Both the position numbers and the translations under genes were made by a program. Source: JANXQE01 sp035651635 (GTDB lineage: Bacteria; Verrucomicrobiota; Verrucomicrobiia; Limisphaerales; UBA8199). From it: a stretch of 21,142 nucleotides of DNA. Below the pieces are notes generated by a model, which saw nothing but the letters and a program-made list of their open reading frames with translations, was not told where the DNA came from and ran no database searches. Below, piece by piece: positions 1 through 8,774 of the stretch; positions within the stretch are counted from its first letter, which is position 1; every line of letters starts with the position of its first letter. The stretch lies in contig DASRFK010000043.1 of assembly GCA_035651635.1 (NCBI GenBank), positions 1 to 21,142 on the forward strand. The letters run 5' to 3'.

Positions 1-2
1 TC

Positions 3-527
3 AGTGACACAATGAGAGGAGTGGCTGCGACCGGCGGCACACGCGTGACATGTGCGGCCAAATGGTTTCGCGCCAATCTCCAGGGCGAGGCGGTTGGCTC
101 AGTCGTTCACGAGTTAGTGCATGTCGTGCAGCAATACGGTCGCGCGCGCCGCACCAATCCCAACGCCCGGCGCTCACCCGGTTGGCTGGTGGAAGGCCTG
201 GCCGATTATGTCCGTTGGTTCCTGTATGAACCCCAAAGCCACGGCGCGGACGTTGTCTGGTTGCGACAACGGCGCAACCCCCAACTCCGGTACGATGCGG
301 GGTATCGTATCACGGCCAATTTCCTGAACTGGACCACCGAAAAATACGACAAAGAATTGGTCCGCCACTTGAACGCTGCGATGCGCGAGGGCAACTACTC
401 GGACGAACTTTGGCAACAGCGCACCGGGCATCCCCTGCCAGACCTTGGCGAGCAATGGAACCGCGAGGTTTCTGAGCAACTTGGGTCAGGCGCCCCGAGC
501 CAGCATCCCCAAAGCGAATCACGGTAG
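3..527 (+). CDS. Secreted zinc peptidase of the basic secretory protein family (5' end missing)
   Basis: The reading frame is open to the left edge of the window, so the gene is partial and about 174 residues are visible. A zinc-binding HELVH motif is encoded at 108-122. It is followed by PGWLVEGLADYVRW, where the E and D/Y residues are typical of the peptidase family of plants and bacteria known as basic secretory protein (Pfam PF04450). Just before the zinc site is GVAATGGTRVTCAAKWF, which also fits that family. The ATG at 12 falls inside this conserved stretch and is probably not the true start. The C-terminus ends in a short Ser/Pro/Gln-rich tail. Members are usually exported and often carry extra carbohydrate-binding modules, but none can be seen here because the 5' part is missing. 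The gene converges on the next one, with 13 bp between the stop codons. The family call is firm; the substrate is unknown. Confidence 0.85.
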   Translation, partial: SDTMRGVAATGGTRVTCAAKWFRANLQGEAVGSVVHELVHVVQQYGRARRTNPNARRSPGWLVEGLADYVRWFLYEPQSHGADVVWLRQRRNPQLRYDAGYRITANFLNWTTEKYDKELVRHLNAAMREGNYSDELWQQRTGHPLPDLGEQWNREVSEQLGSGAPSQHPQSESR

Positions 528-540
528 CTGCGACAGAGGG

Positions 541-1593
541 TCACTTCCGCTCAGCAACGCTGGTCGAGAGCTTCCAGCCGTTCTTATCCACGTACAGCGC
601 ATTAGTGCCGGCATATTGATCATAGACGCGCTGCATCTCCTCGATGGAATCGAAGAAGCCGACAATGAAAGCGGCACTGAAGGATTGTCCCGGCTGGATG
701 GGACGTCCACCGACCTCTTCGATCATGCAGACGTAATCGCGTTGGTGACACCAGGCCTCGCTGACCATGGATGGGTCCAGCGTCATCCCGGCCAACCATG
801 GCCCTGGTTGGCCAGTGAGGGCATTACGGAGGTGATAAGCCCGGATGAATCGTTTGGGCTGCTCCTCTGTCCCGCGCCTATAAATGAATCTTCCGTCCGG
901 GGGAAAGTTCGTGAAGAACTCGCTGGCATTCACGTGACCTAGGTAGCTGAGATAGACTTCCGTGAAGGTATCGCCCTGTTGGTGACGAATGTGTCCGGGC
1001 ATATCCAGGCGCAGGAACATCGCTTCACTCGCATTGACACTGGTAATGCTGTCGCTGGACACAAAATAGCGTTTGCCGGCGGGAAAGACGATGGTTTGGG
1101 TCCATTTTGAGCCCGGCTTTTTGCCCGGCGCCGCCAGCCGGAACTGGAAACTAGTTTGGACGGCGAGGAAATCCTGGCCCTGGATGAGGCGCGGGGACAG
1201 CTCTTTAGCCTGAGTGCAGATCTGAGGTCCTTCGATTGAGCGTTTCGGCCGTTTGCCGTGATAAAGATTGTTGAAGTCATAAGCCAAATCCCCCTGAAGT
1301 TGGCTTCGATACTCGGCGTCACTGCCGGGCTCCATAATCCAGTCGACGATATCCAAGCCGAAGCCGGCGTCGTGGAAGCCACTTTTCTTATCAAGGAAAC
1401 TGCCACCGGCGACCCCTGTTACATAGCCACGCTTGTGGATAACGGCACCGAGTTGCGCGGATGAAATCCGAATTTCATCGGGGTTCTCGACGACCTCAAA
1501 TGGACCCACACTGGCGGCGGCATTTGTTACCCAGCTCGGCACACTGGCGAGGAGTGCCCCGACGAGAACGACGAAAGACCCAAGCTTGAACAT
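541..1593 (-). CDS. Secreted conserved protein of unknown function
   Basis: This gene encodes about 350 residues. I chose the ATG at 1593 because it starts directly with a signal peptide (MFKLGSFVVLVGALLASVPS, cleaved near TNAAA). A TTG at 1644 would add 17 residues in front of it, which is less natural. No strong Shine-Dalgarno sequence precedes either start. The mature protein is rich in beta-type sequence, with landmarks DIVDWIMEPGSD, KRSIEGPQICTQAKELSPR, VFPAGKRYFVSSDSITSVN and LRLDMPGHIRHQQGDTFTEV. I recognise this pattern as a conserved hypothetical family of Planctomycetes and Verrucomicrobia. From the sequence alone it could be a beta-sandwich that binds or acts on polysaccharide, but I see no convincing catalytic motif and assign no function. 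It is divergent from the histidine kinase gene, with 128 bp between the chosen starts, and could share a regulatory region with it. Confidence 0.8.
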   Translation of the reverse strand: MFKLGSFVVLVGALLASVPSWVTNAAASVGPFEVVENPDEIRISSAQLGAVIHKRGYVTGVAGGSFLDKKSGFHDAGFGLDIVDWIMEPGSDAEYRSQLQGDLAYDFNNLYHGKRPKRSIEGPQICTQAKELSPRLIQGQDFLAVQTSFQFRLAAPGKKPGSKWTQTIVFPAGKRYFVSSDSITSVNASEAMFLRLDMPGHIRHQQGDTFTEVYLSYLGHVNASEFFTNFPPDGRFIYRRGTEEQPKRFIRAYHLRNALTGQPGPWLAGMTLDPSMVSEAWCHQRDYVCMIEEVGGRPIQPGQSFSAAFIVGFFDSIEEMQRVYDQYAGTNALYVDKNGWKLSTSVAERK

Positions 1594-1721
1594 GTCACAG
1601 GTTGAACTAAACCCGTGGCCAACGGAAGGCTGCGCCTCAAACAAACTCCGCGGCAGGCTATGGTCTGGATTGAAAGTTGCTTCTGTTCCGTTGTGGCGCG
1701 AAGTCCCGGGCGGCGCGCCCT

Positions 1722-4700
1722 ATGAACGAAGCTGGCCATCGATTTAAAAACCTGATGCTCAGGAGCTTTGAACTCCTGGGGCTATTGCTTTTGCTGTTAC
1801 CGCAGCCCGTGTTCGCCCAGGCAAACTTTGCCAGCCCGGCGCGGATCGTGCGGGAATACGCTCTTACGTCGGCTAGTGCTCGGGAAAAATACCCTGACCC
1901 ACGGAACTGGCGGTTACTGGGATCCAACGATGGCGGCCAGAATTGGACGCTGCTGGATGCGCGGACCAACCAGGTCTTCCGGGCTCGATCCCAGAGGCGG
2001 GTTTTTCATATTTCCAATCAAACGGCATTCAGCACCTACCGGCTGTTGATCGAAGGCGCTTCCAGCGCTCAGTTAGCCGAACTGGAGTTCAGCGGGCCAT
2101 GGGTGGGCGTAACCAACGAAGACGAGGTGCAGATCGTCGCCTCCTCCTCGAAAGAGCATCCGCTCCTGGGAACGGCGGCGGAAGCGTTCGATAGCGATCC
2201 CAGCAGCCGATGGATTGATTTCGGGACGGGGCAGAACACGTGCTGGTTGCAGTGCCAATACACGCGACAGTACCATTTACTCGTTACCAATGTGAGTGAG
2301 CTGGCGGTCGTAGCCCGGCGCCTGGCGGCACATAGTCCGCTGGGCCAACGAGGTCCGAAAGTTCTGGCCAGTTTTACCAACCCGGCTGACCGGCCGGCGC
2401 GGATCCTCAACGGATATGTGCTGGCTTCCGCCAACGATATGGCGAACCGCGATCCGCGCGATTGGCGTTTACTGGGCTCCAACGATCGCGGCCAGACCTG
2501 GCAGGTTTTGGACCTGCGGCGCGACGAGGTTTTCCCCCAACGGTTTCAGCGCCGTACCTTTTTACTCACCAACGAGGCGCCTTATTCCTTGTATCGACTC
2601 CAAATAGATTCTGTTCGCGTTCCCAGCGGATTGCCCGGCGGAGCCAGCAGCGTGCAGTTGGCGGAGATTGAACCCTTGTACTCGCCCAGGGATTCCGGCG
2701 GGAATTATTCCATTGTGGCGTCTGCTCAAGGCGAAAATCCGCCGTTGGAAGCCGTGGAAGAACTCTTCGACGGCAAGCCTCGCACCAAGTGGCTTGATTT
2801 CACGGATGATGAGAATACCAATCGCAGCAGTTGGGTGCAGTGGGAGTATCTGCCCGATGGCGACCCGGCTGTGATTAATCTGCGCTGGATAAAATCACTC
2901 CAGGCCCGCCGCCGCCCGCTTTCAGTTGAGCTCTCCCTGCAAGGTGTGGTGGTATCGTGGGATCCGACTTCTCAACGGCTTGGCTTTGTCGACCAGACCG
3001 GTTTCCAGAGTTTTCGACTCGGAGCTTACACCAACGCGGTGGTTGTCGGAACGCGCGCCCATCTCGCCGGCCAGCTGGAGCTCGGTCGCGAGTTGCCTTC
3101 CATCTCGCGCGCCGAACTCAGCTCGGTCGAGCCGTTGCCGGGGCCGCATCCCATCACGGTTGGACAGGCCTTGTCGAACGATGAAGATTTCTTCATCGGA
3201 ACACTTGAGGCCAAAGTCACCAGTGTTTCGGAGGATTCGGCGGGCTGGCTTTCCCTGGGGCTGGCTCCTGAAAATGGGTCCGAGCGAATGCAAGCCAAGG
3301 TCGGGCGCAAGCCCGCGCAGCCGCGCTTCTTTCCGGGCTGCCGCTTGCGAATCCAAGGAGTCATTCAGCCGCTTCTGGACGAAACCGGGAATCGCGTTGC
3401 CGGTACAGCGTGGGTGGATGACACCGCCCGTCTCGAATTTCTCGACTTAAGTGAAAGGGATTGGAGCGAATGGTCCCTCAGTTCGATCGCGCGATTGAGC
3501 CGGACCAATTCGACAGTAAACCCGGGTGAGCAGGTCCGTATTATGGCAATCCTGCTGCGGCGTGAAGCGGATTGTTTTCTGTTAACCGATCGCGCGACCA
3601 ACCTCCTGCGGGTTTTTTGCGCCACCAGCGTTACGAATCTACCCGTTGGATCGCGAGTCGAGGCGATCGGCTTTTTAGCGCGTGAGAACCAAACGCCTGT
3701 TCTGCGCAGCGCCCATCTCCGCGCGGCTCCGCGTTTTAGCTCCGATGCGCTGCGCCAGTCGACGACGCCGACCGATCTTTCCCAATCTACCACCCAGATT
3801 CGCAAGGCTTATGATCGGCTGGAGACCCAACCGGGCAAACCCTTTCCTGTCCACCTGCGCGGCGTTATTACCTACATCGATTTGGAATACGATTCCTATT
3901 ACTTACAGGACGAAACCGACGGGATTCAGGTCCTCAACCAGATCGATGCCGGACTGGCGCCCTTGGTTCGGCAGGAGGGTTCCTATGTCGAAGTGACCGG
4001 TCAGATGGACCCGGACTATAAAGCCGTCGTTCCCGATGGGTTTGTGAAGGTTCTTGGAAAAGGACGAATGCCCGAAGCACGCCGGCACTCTTGGGATTAC
4101 CTGGTGACCGGCAAAGATGACGCGCAATGGGTGCAATTAGAGGGGATCGTCAGCGCCTGCACCGAAGCCGGGCTGACCTTGATTGTGGTCGGAGGCCGCC
4201 TGGCCGTAGTCGTCAACGATTTCGATCAGGGAAAACAGGAACGCCTGCTGGGGAGCCTGGTTCGGATCAATGGGGTGTGCCAGGCCATTCGGGACAACCG
4301 CAACCGGCGCGTCGGGTTGCAGTTGCTCGTGCCTTATATGGATTGCATCGAGGTCCTTCGGCCTGCGCCCGAAGATCCCTTTGACCAAACCTTGCGCAAA
4401 ATTGCCGAGTTGGACGATCAGCGATCACGCAGCACTAACTTGACCATTCGGTTGGTCAAAACTGCCGGCACCGTCACCTACAAGGAACCGCGCGTCTTGT
4501 TCATCCAGGACGGCAATGACGGCATGCGCGTTTTTCTGCGCGCCGATTCTCCAGTACACGCCGGGGACCGGATTGAGGCAGTTGGCCTGGCGGAACCCGA
4601 TGGTTTTTCGCCGCGCCTGGCGCAGGCGATTGTACGGAAGATCGGCACGGAAGGACTGCCCCCCGCCCAGCCGATCGACCTCATGGGACCCGACGTTACG

Positions 4701-6404
4701 GATCAAGATGCCACGCGCGTGAGGCTCGAGGCGACATTGGTGGGGATTAAATCCGGCAAAATGGTTCAGGTGCTCGAATTGAATGATATTCGTGGCGGCA
4801 AAGCCTGTTCCGCTCTTGTTCCCGTAGCCGCCGAGGCGCTTCCGGCAATGCCGCTCGGCAGCAGAGTGGAGGTGACGGGGGTGTTTCGCTCGGAATCCGA
4901 GACCTTGGCGGATCTCGGGCAGATTCCGACGGCTTTTCAAATGTATCTCAACGGCCCCGAAGACATCAGGATCTTGCTTCAGCCCTCCTGGTGGACGGCC
5001 CGCCACACACTCTGGGTCTCGGCGGCCTTGGCTTCGATCCTGTTGGTCGCTTTAACCTGGGCCAGTTCACTGCGCAACCAGGTCCATCAGCGCACGGAAC
5101 AGCTCCATGCCGAAATTGCGGAGCATAAGCGGACCGAGGAAGCGCTGGAAATTTCCGAGCGCTTCATGCGTTCCCTGGTTGAAAGTTTGCCTCAGAACAT
5201 TATCCGCAAGGATCTCTCGGGCCGTTTCACTTTTGCCAACGATTTCTTCTGCCGCACGATTGGCAAGCCCCTCGACCAGATCCTGGGCAAGAGCGATTTC
5301 GACCTCTTTCCCGCCGACCTGGCCGCCAAATTCCGAGCCGATGACGAGCGGGTCATCGCCAGCCGCAAACTGTTCGAAACTGTCGAAGAAAGCCGCAATG
5401 CCAGCGGTGAGAATATCTTTGTTCAGGTGATAAAGAGCCCGTTGTTGGATGCGAGCGGGATGTTGATGGGCATTCAAGTCATCTTCTGGGATGTCACGGA
5501 GCGCAAACGAGCTGAGAGCCGGTTGGAAGAGGCGCAGAAGGCGATGTTGGACGCTTCCCGGCAGGCAGGAATGGCCGAAGTCGCCGCCGGCGTGCTGCAT
5601 AACGTCGGCAATGTTCTCAACAGCGTCAATGTTTCCGCCAGCCTGGTCAGCGATAATCTTCAGCGTTCCAAAGCGCCCGGTCTGGCCAAAGCGGTGGCGC
5701 TGCTGCGGGAACAAGAGGCGGATCTCGCCGGTTTTTTTGCCCGCGACCCGCGGGGGAAACAGCTGACCGCCTATCTGGCGAAATTAGCCGAATGCCTTGC
5801 CGGCGAGCAAGCTTCCGCCTTGCAGGAGCTCCAGATTCTCAAAAAAAATATCGAGCACATCAAGGAAATCGTCGCGATGCAGCAAAGCTATGCCCGCATC
5901 GTTGGCGTCACCGAAAAGGTCAAAGTCACGGACCTGGTCGAAGATGCGTTGCGCTTGAACTCGGGAACGCTGGCGCGCCATGAGGTTGAGCTGACCAAAG
6001 AATATGCCCCGGACCTGCCGGAAATCATTGTGGAACGCCACAAGGTTCTTCAAATCCTGGTAAACTTGATTCGCAACGCCAAATACGCTTGCGACGAGTC
6101 CGGGCGCCGCGACAAACATTTAATCGTCCGTGTCGCCAAAGGCGACGGTTGCGTCAACATCTCCACGACCGATAACGGCGTCGGGATCGCGCCGGAAAAC
6201 CTGACTCGTATTTTTAATCACGGTTTCACCACCCGCAAGGATGGGCACGGTTTTGGACTGCATAGCGGCGCTTTGGCCGCCAAAGAAATGGGCGGCGCTC
6301 TTTTGGCACACAGCGACGGCCCAGGCAAAGGAGCATCCTTCACCCTTTCCCTCCCGCTCGCTCCGAGCGAGCAGCAACACATTACTCGGCCGTCAACTGG
6401 ATGA
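1722..6404 (+). CDS. Very large sensor histidine kinase with discoidin-like and OB-like ectodomain
   Basis: The protein has about 1,560 residues. The ATG at 1722 gives a signal peptide ending near PQPVFAQA; an ATG at 1755 also fits, and a TTG at 1677 is less likely. Two discoidin-like repeats lie near residues 42-123 and 222-319, sharing (N/D)WRLLGSND.GQ.W. and SVQLAE. Each is followed by an IVAS...FD...W.DF module. Residues about 467-1086 hold a chain of OB-like beta repeats, for example YYLQDETDGIQV and VLFIQDGNDGMRVF. One membrane helix spans about 1096-1118, followed by a short coiled coil and a PAS domain (about 1144-1264). The kinase core has the phosphoacceptor H1293 in LHNVGNVLNSV, N-box N1452 (NLIRNAKYA), G1 D1484 (DNGVGI) and G2 near 1508 (GHGFGLH). 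All ATP-binding boxes are intact. It should autophosphorylate in response to an outer ligand, possibly a glycan. No response regulator lies in the window, so it is an orphan here. Confidence 0.88.
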   Translation: MNEAGHRFKNLMLRSFELLGLLLLLLPQPVFAQANFASPARIVREYALTSASAREKYPDPRNWRLLGSNDGGQNWTLLDARTNQVFRARSQRRVFHISNQTAFSTYRLLIEGASSAQLAELEFSGPWVGVTNEDEVQIVASSSKEHPLLGTAAEAFDSDPSSRWIDFGTGQNTCWLQCQYTRQYHLLVTNVSELAVVARRLAAHSPLGQRGPKVLASFTNPADRPARILNGYVLASANDMANRDPRDWRLLGSNDRGQTWQVLDLRRDEVFPQRFQRRTFLLTNEAPYSLYRLQIDSVRVPSGLPGGASSVQLAEIEPLYSPRDSGGNYSIVASAQGENPPLEAVEELFDGKPRTKWLDFTDDENTNRSSWVQWEYLPDGDPAVINLRWIKSLQARRRPLSVELSLQGVVVSWDPTSQRLGFVDQTGFQSFRLGAYTNAVVVGTRAHLAGQLELGRELPSISRAELSSVEPLPGPHPITVGQALSNDEDFFIGTLEAKVTSVSEDSAGWLSLGLAPENGSERMQAKVGRKPAQPRFFPGCRLRIQGVIQPLLDETGNRVAGTAWVDDTARLEFLDLSERDWSEWSLSSIARLSRTNSTVNPGEQVRIMAILLRREADCFLLTDRATNLLRVFCATSVTNLPVGSRVEAIGFLARENQTPVLRSAHLRAAPRFSSDALRQSTTPTDLSQSTTQIRKAYDRLETQPGKPFPVHLRGVITYIDLEYDSYYLQDETDGIQVLNQIDAGLAPLVRQEGSYVEVTGQMDPDYKAVVPDGFVKVLGKGRMPEARRHSWDYLVTGKDDAQWVQLEGIVSACTEAGLTLIVVGGRLAVVVNDFDQGKQERLLGSLVRINGVCQAIRDNRNRRVGLQLLVPYMDCIEVLRPAPEDPFDQTLRKIAELDDQRSRSTNLTIRLVKTAGTVTYKEPRVLFIQDGNDGMRVFLRADSPVHAGDRIEAVGLAEPDGFSPRLAQAIVRKIGTEGLPPAQPIDLMGPDVTDQDATRVRLEATLVGIKSGKMVQVLELNDIRGGKACSALVPVAAEALPAMPLGSRVEVTGVFRSESETLADLGQIPTAFQMYLNGPEDIRILLQPSWWTARHTLWVSAALASILLVALTWASSLRNQVHQRTEQLHAEIAEHKRTEEALEISERFMRSLVESLPQNIIRKDLSGRFTFANDFFCRTIGKPLDQILGKSDFDLFPADLAAKFRADDERVIASRKLFETVEESRNASGENIFVQVIKSPLLDASGMLMGIQVIFWDVTERKRAESRLEEAQKAMLDASRQAGMAEVAAGVLHNVGNVLNSVNVSASLVSDNLQRSKAPGLAKAVALLREQEADLAGFFARDPRGKQLTAYLAKLAECLAGEQASALQELQILKKNIEHIKEIVAMQQSYARIVGVTEKVKVTDLVEDALRLNSGTLARHEVELTKEYAPDLPEIIVERHKVLQILVNLIRNAKYACDESGRRDKHLIVRVAKGDGCVNISTTDNGVGIAPENLTRIFNHGFTTRKDGHGFGLHSGALAAKEMGGALLAHSDGPGKGASFTLSLPLAPSEQQHITRPSTG
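6382..6404. other. Tail-to-tail overlap of two genes
   Basis: The plus-strand kinase gene stops with TGA at 6402-6404, and the minus-strand alpha-galactosidase gene stops with TAA read from 6384-6382. The last 23 bp of each gene are therefore shared, and no room remains for a separate terminator between them. Confidence 0.9.
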
Positions 6405-8550
6405 CCGCGCTGCGGTAAGAGCCCGCGAGCGGCACGAGCAGGCCATCGCTCGACAAGAACTCTCCCGGCACCGTCCGATCTTGAGCGCCAGGATTTGAGG
6501 TTTCTCCCGGAGAAAGGTTCACCTCCCTAAGCCGGTATGTTTTTCTTCGATCCAACCCCTGCAAGCGGATCGGTGAGTTGGGTCCTTCTTTCAGCTGGTA
6601 AATGAAAAGGACGGCCCGAGAGCGATCCGGGGACACCAAATCCAGGGCTGCTCGAGGGCCCGCGTAAGGAGACTCCAGCCGATAGAGGTCACCCTGTGTC
6701 ACCAGGTCTCGGATTTCTGTCTTGTACAACGCAACCGCATCGGCGATCTGCTTGCGTTCTTGCGGGGTAAGCTTGCGCACATCCAGATCCAGGCCCAAGG
6801 CGCCGCTCATGGCCACGTCGAGCGTGAATTTGATCGGGCGATCACCCATTCGGGTGACGTGGGTCGCCATCGAGCTCGGTGGAAAGAAATGGCTAAAACC
6901 CCATTGGATGAACACCCGCCGCGCCGGGTCGGTATTGTCGCTCGGCCAAAACGAATGAAAATACTTGAGCGCCCCATAATCGAGGCGTCCGGCGCCACCG
7001 GAACAAAGCATGCTCATCACTTGCGGGTAATTAGTGGCGAACCGACCCATAATTTCGTAGAGCGAATGCTGATAATCGATCAGCAAGTGGGACTGTTCGT
7101 TTGGTCCAAGCCAGGTCGAACCCGGTTGAGTCACGTAGCAGTTGCAATCCCATTTCACGTAGCTGATCCCCGGGTTGGGCGTCAGTGTGTCCTGGATAAC
7201 TTTCCAGGTGAACTCGCGCACCTCCGGCCGGCTCAGGTCCAAGACTCGCTGGTTGCGGCCGAGGATGGGCTCGCGATGTTTTTGTCCGATGGCCCACTCC
7301 GGATGCTGCTCGAACAAATCGCTCGCCGGATTGACCATTTCCGGTTCGAGCCAGATCCCGAAGTTGACCCCTCGCTTTTTCGCTTCATCCGCGAGATAGG
7401 ATAATCCATGCGGAAGCTTATTGGTGTTGACCTGCCAGTCTCCGAGGCCGGCTTTGTCATCGTTTCGCGGGTGGCGGTTGCCGAACCAGCCATCGTCCAG
7501 TAAGAACGTCTCGGCGCCGAGCACTCGGGCGCCGTCAAAGAGCGCGACGATTCGCGCCTCATCGAAGTTGAACCCGGTGGCTTCCCAATTGTTGAGCAGG
7601 ACCGGGCGCGGTTTGCCGCCATCGCGCAGCCCGTAGCGGCGCGCCCAGCGGTGAAAATTACGACTCACCTGTCCTTTGCCCCGATCGCTCCACGTCCAGA
7701 GCATGCCCGGCGTGGTGAACGTTTGCTGGGGCAACAGGTGATACTCCGAGCCAAACGGATTGATCCCGCACAGCGCCCGAAGACGGCTTTTTTGATCTAT
7801 CTCGAACGCGAACTGGAAACTGCCAGACCATTCGAGCGAACCGCCGATTACGGTTCCATTCTCTTCCTGAGCCTGCTGATCCAGCGCAATCAGAAATGAC
7901 GGCGTCCGGAATTGATGCGCTCGGACTCCGATTTTGGAATCGAGCACTTTGATGCCCGGGGTTAGGCGTTCTTCAATCCATTGGGCCTCATCGGCCCAGT
8001 CGCCGTGCAACTGCGTCAGCCAGTACGCAGGGGTTTTGGGCGCCAGCAGGGCGCTTGAGGCAAATCGACCGAGCGTCACCGGCCGATTTTCGTCGTGACG
8101 AATTTCCGTCCATTGTTCGATCACATCCGCTTCCTGATACGCTTTGAAACAAAGCGTCACGAAAAACGGATAAAAGGGATCGTGCAATTCAACGCGCGTC
8201 ACCTTTACGTCCGGCTCGACTGAGGTTGATGTTTGCTTCTCGAAAATCAGGTCGGTGGAAGTGTTGCCATCGGAATGAATCGCCTGCAGGGCCGGCTCGA
8301 GGATGAAACCGTCACCGGAAGGTGGATAGAATTCGATTTCTCGCGGCGGTGTTTTCTCCAAAGAGGCGGCTGCTTCACTTGCCCCATAGCCAGCGTGATA
8401 AAGGCGGCCATCGGGGCCAACGCCGAACGACAAACTGGTATGAGCCGTTGAGATGGTGATCAAATTGGTCGCGGTGTTTGCGGGCTCAGCCGCAAAAAGC
8501 AAAGTGAGCGGTGCGAAAAAAGCCAGGCAGAGCAGGCCAAGAGCTCTCAT
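6382..8550 (-). CDS. Secreted alpha-galactosidase, glycoside hydrolase family 36
   Basis: The gene encodes about 722 residues, the usual size of long GH36 enzymes. The ATG at 8550 begins a signal peptide (MRALGLLCLAFFAPLTLLFA, followed by AEP); a GTG at 8595 would place 15 residues before it and is less likely. Conserved family blocks are NNWEATGFNFDE, LLDDGWFGNRHPRNDD, FGIWLEPEMVNPASDL, YVKWDCN and FWPSDNTDPARR. By homology the nucleophile is D468 in KWDCN and the acid/base is D538 in PSDNTD. Their 70-residue spacing matches bacterial GH36 alpha-galactosidases. The enzyme should cleave terminal alpha-1,6-galactose from raffinose-type oligosaccharides or galactomannan, outside the cytoplasm or in the periplasm. 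Its 3' end overlaps the convergent histidine kinase gene by 23 bp. It lies 224 bp downstream of the Calx-beta gene on the same strand, with strong palindromes between, so co-transcription is uncertain. No Shine-Dalgarno sequence is evident. Confidence 0.93.
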   Translation of the reverse strand: MRALGLLCLAFFAPLTLLFAAEPANTATNLITISTAHTSLSFGVGPDGRLYHAGYGASEAAASLEKTPPREIEFYPPSGDGFILEPALQAIHSDGNTSTDLIFEKQTSTSVEPDVKVTRVELHDPFYPFFVTLCFKAYQEADVIEQWTEIRHDENRPVTLGRFASSALLAPKTPAYWLTQLHGDWADEAQWIEERLTPGIKVLDSKIGVRAHQFRTPSFLIALDQQAQEENGTVIGGSLEWSGSFQFAFEIDQKSRLRALCGINPFGSEYHLLPQQTFTTPGMLWTWSDRGKGQVSRNFHRWARRYGLRDGGKPRPVLLNNWEATGFNFDEARIVALFDGARVLGAETFLLDDGWFGNRHPRNDDKAGLGDWQVNTNKLPHGLSYLADEAKKRGVNFGIWLEPEMVNPASDLFEQHPEWAIGQKHREPILGRNQRVLDLSRPEVREFTWKVIQDTLTPNPGISYVKWDCNCYVTQPGSTWLGPNEQSHLLIDYQHSLYEIMGRFATNYPQVMSMLCSGGAGRLDYGALKYFHSFWPSDNTDPARRVFIQWGFSHFFPPSSMATHVTRMGDRPIKFTLDVAMSGALGLDLDVRKLTPQERKQIADAVALYKTEIRDLVTQGDLYRLESPYAGPRAALDLVSPDRSRAVLFIYQLKEGPNSPIRLQGLDRRKTYRLREVNLSPGETSNPGAQDRTVPGEFLSSDGLLVPLAGSYRSAVIQLTAE

Positions 8551-8608
8551 GCCGGTGGGACATGGGAGGATCTGAACGCGAGAGCAAAACTTCACGGCGG
8601 TGACGTTA

Positions 8609-8628
8609 ACGAGCTCCGTGCGGCTCGT
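8609..8628. repeat. Small palindrome (ACGAGC ... GCTCGT)
   Basis: A perfect 6-bp inverted repeat with an 8-nt loop lies about 60 bp upstream of the alpha-galactosidase start. It is not followed by a T-tract in either direction. It may be part of the leader of that gene or simply one more of the palindromes filling this gap. Confidence 0.45.
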
Positions 8629-8663
8629 CCAGATCGCAGTCCACCGTATCCACCTTAAAACGA

Positions 8664-8698
8664 GAGTGCGCCGCGCGGGCGGGACCGCGGGCGCACTC
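8664..8698. repeat. Strong palindrome, REP-like
   Basis: GAGTGCGCC at 8664-8672 pairs perfectly with GGCGCACTC at 8690-8698. The inner arms CGCGG and CCGCG extend the stem to 14 bp with one bulged G, around the loop GCGGGA. There is no T-run, so it is not a classic intrinsic terminator. It lies between two minus-strand genes, close to a second palindrome at 8715-8755. Confidence 0.7.
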
Positions 8699-8714
8699 CG
8701 TGCATTCAGGAGAA

Positions 8715-8755
8715 TCCGGCTTTGTTCCGCCTCTCCTAGCGGAACCCCAGCCGGA
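8715..8755. repeat. Two-part palindrome, REP-like or terminator-like
   Basis: The outer arms TCCGGCT (8715-8721) and AGCCGGA (8749-8755) enclose inner arms GTTCCGC (8724-8730) and GCGGAAC (8739-8745) with an 8-nt loop. It begins 20 bp past the stop of the Calx-beta gene, so as RNA it would fold at the 3' end of that transcript. No T-tract follows. The outer arms with their TT match the compact hairpin at 20227-20240, as if a second hairpin had been inserted into it. Confidence 0.65.
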
Positions 8756-8774
8756 GGGGTTGGTCATGTGCGTC

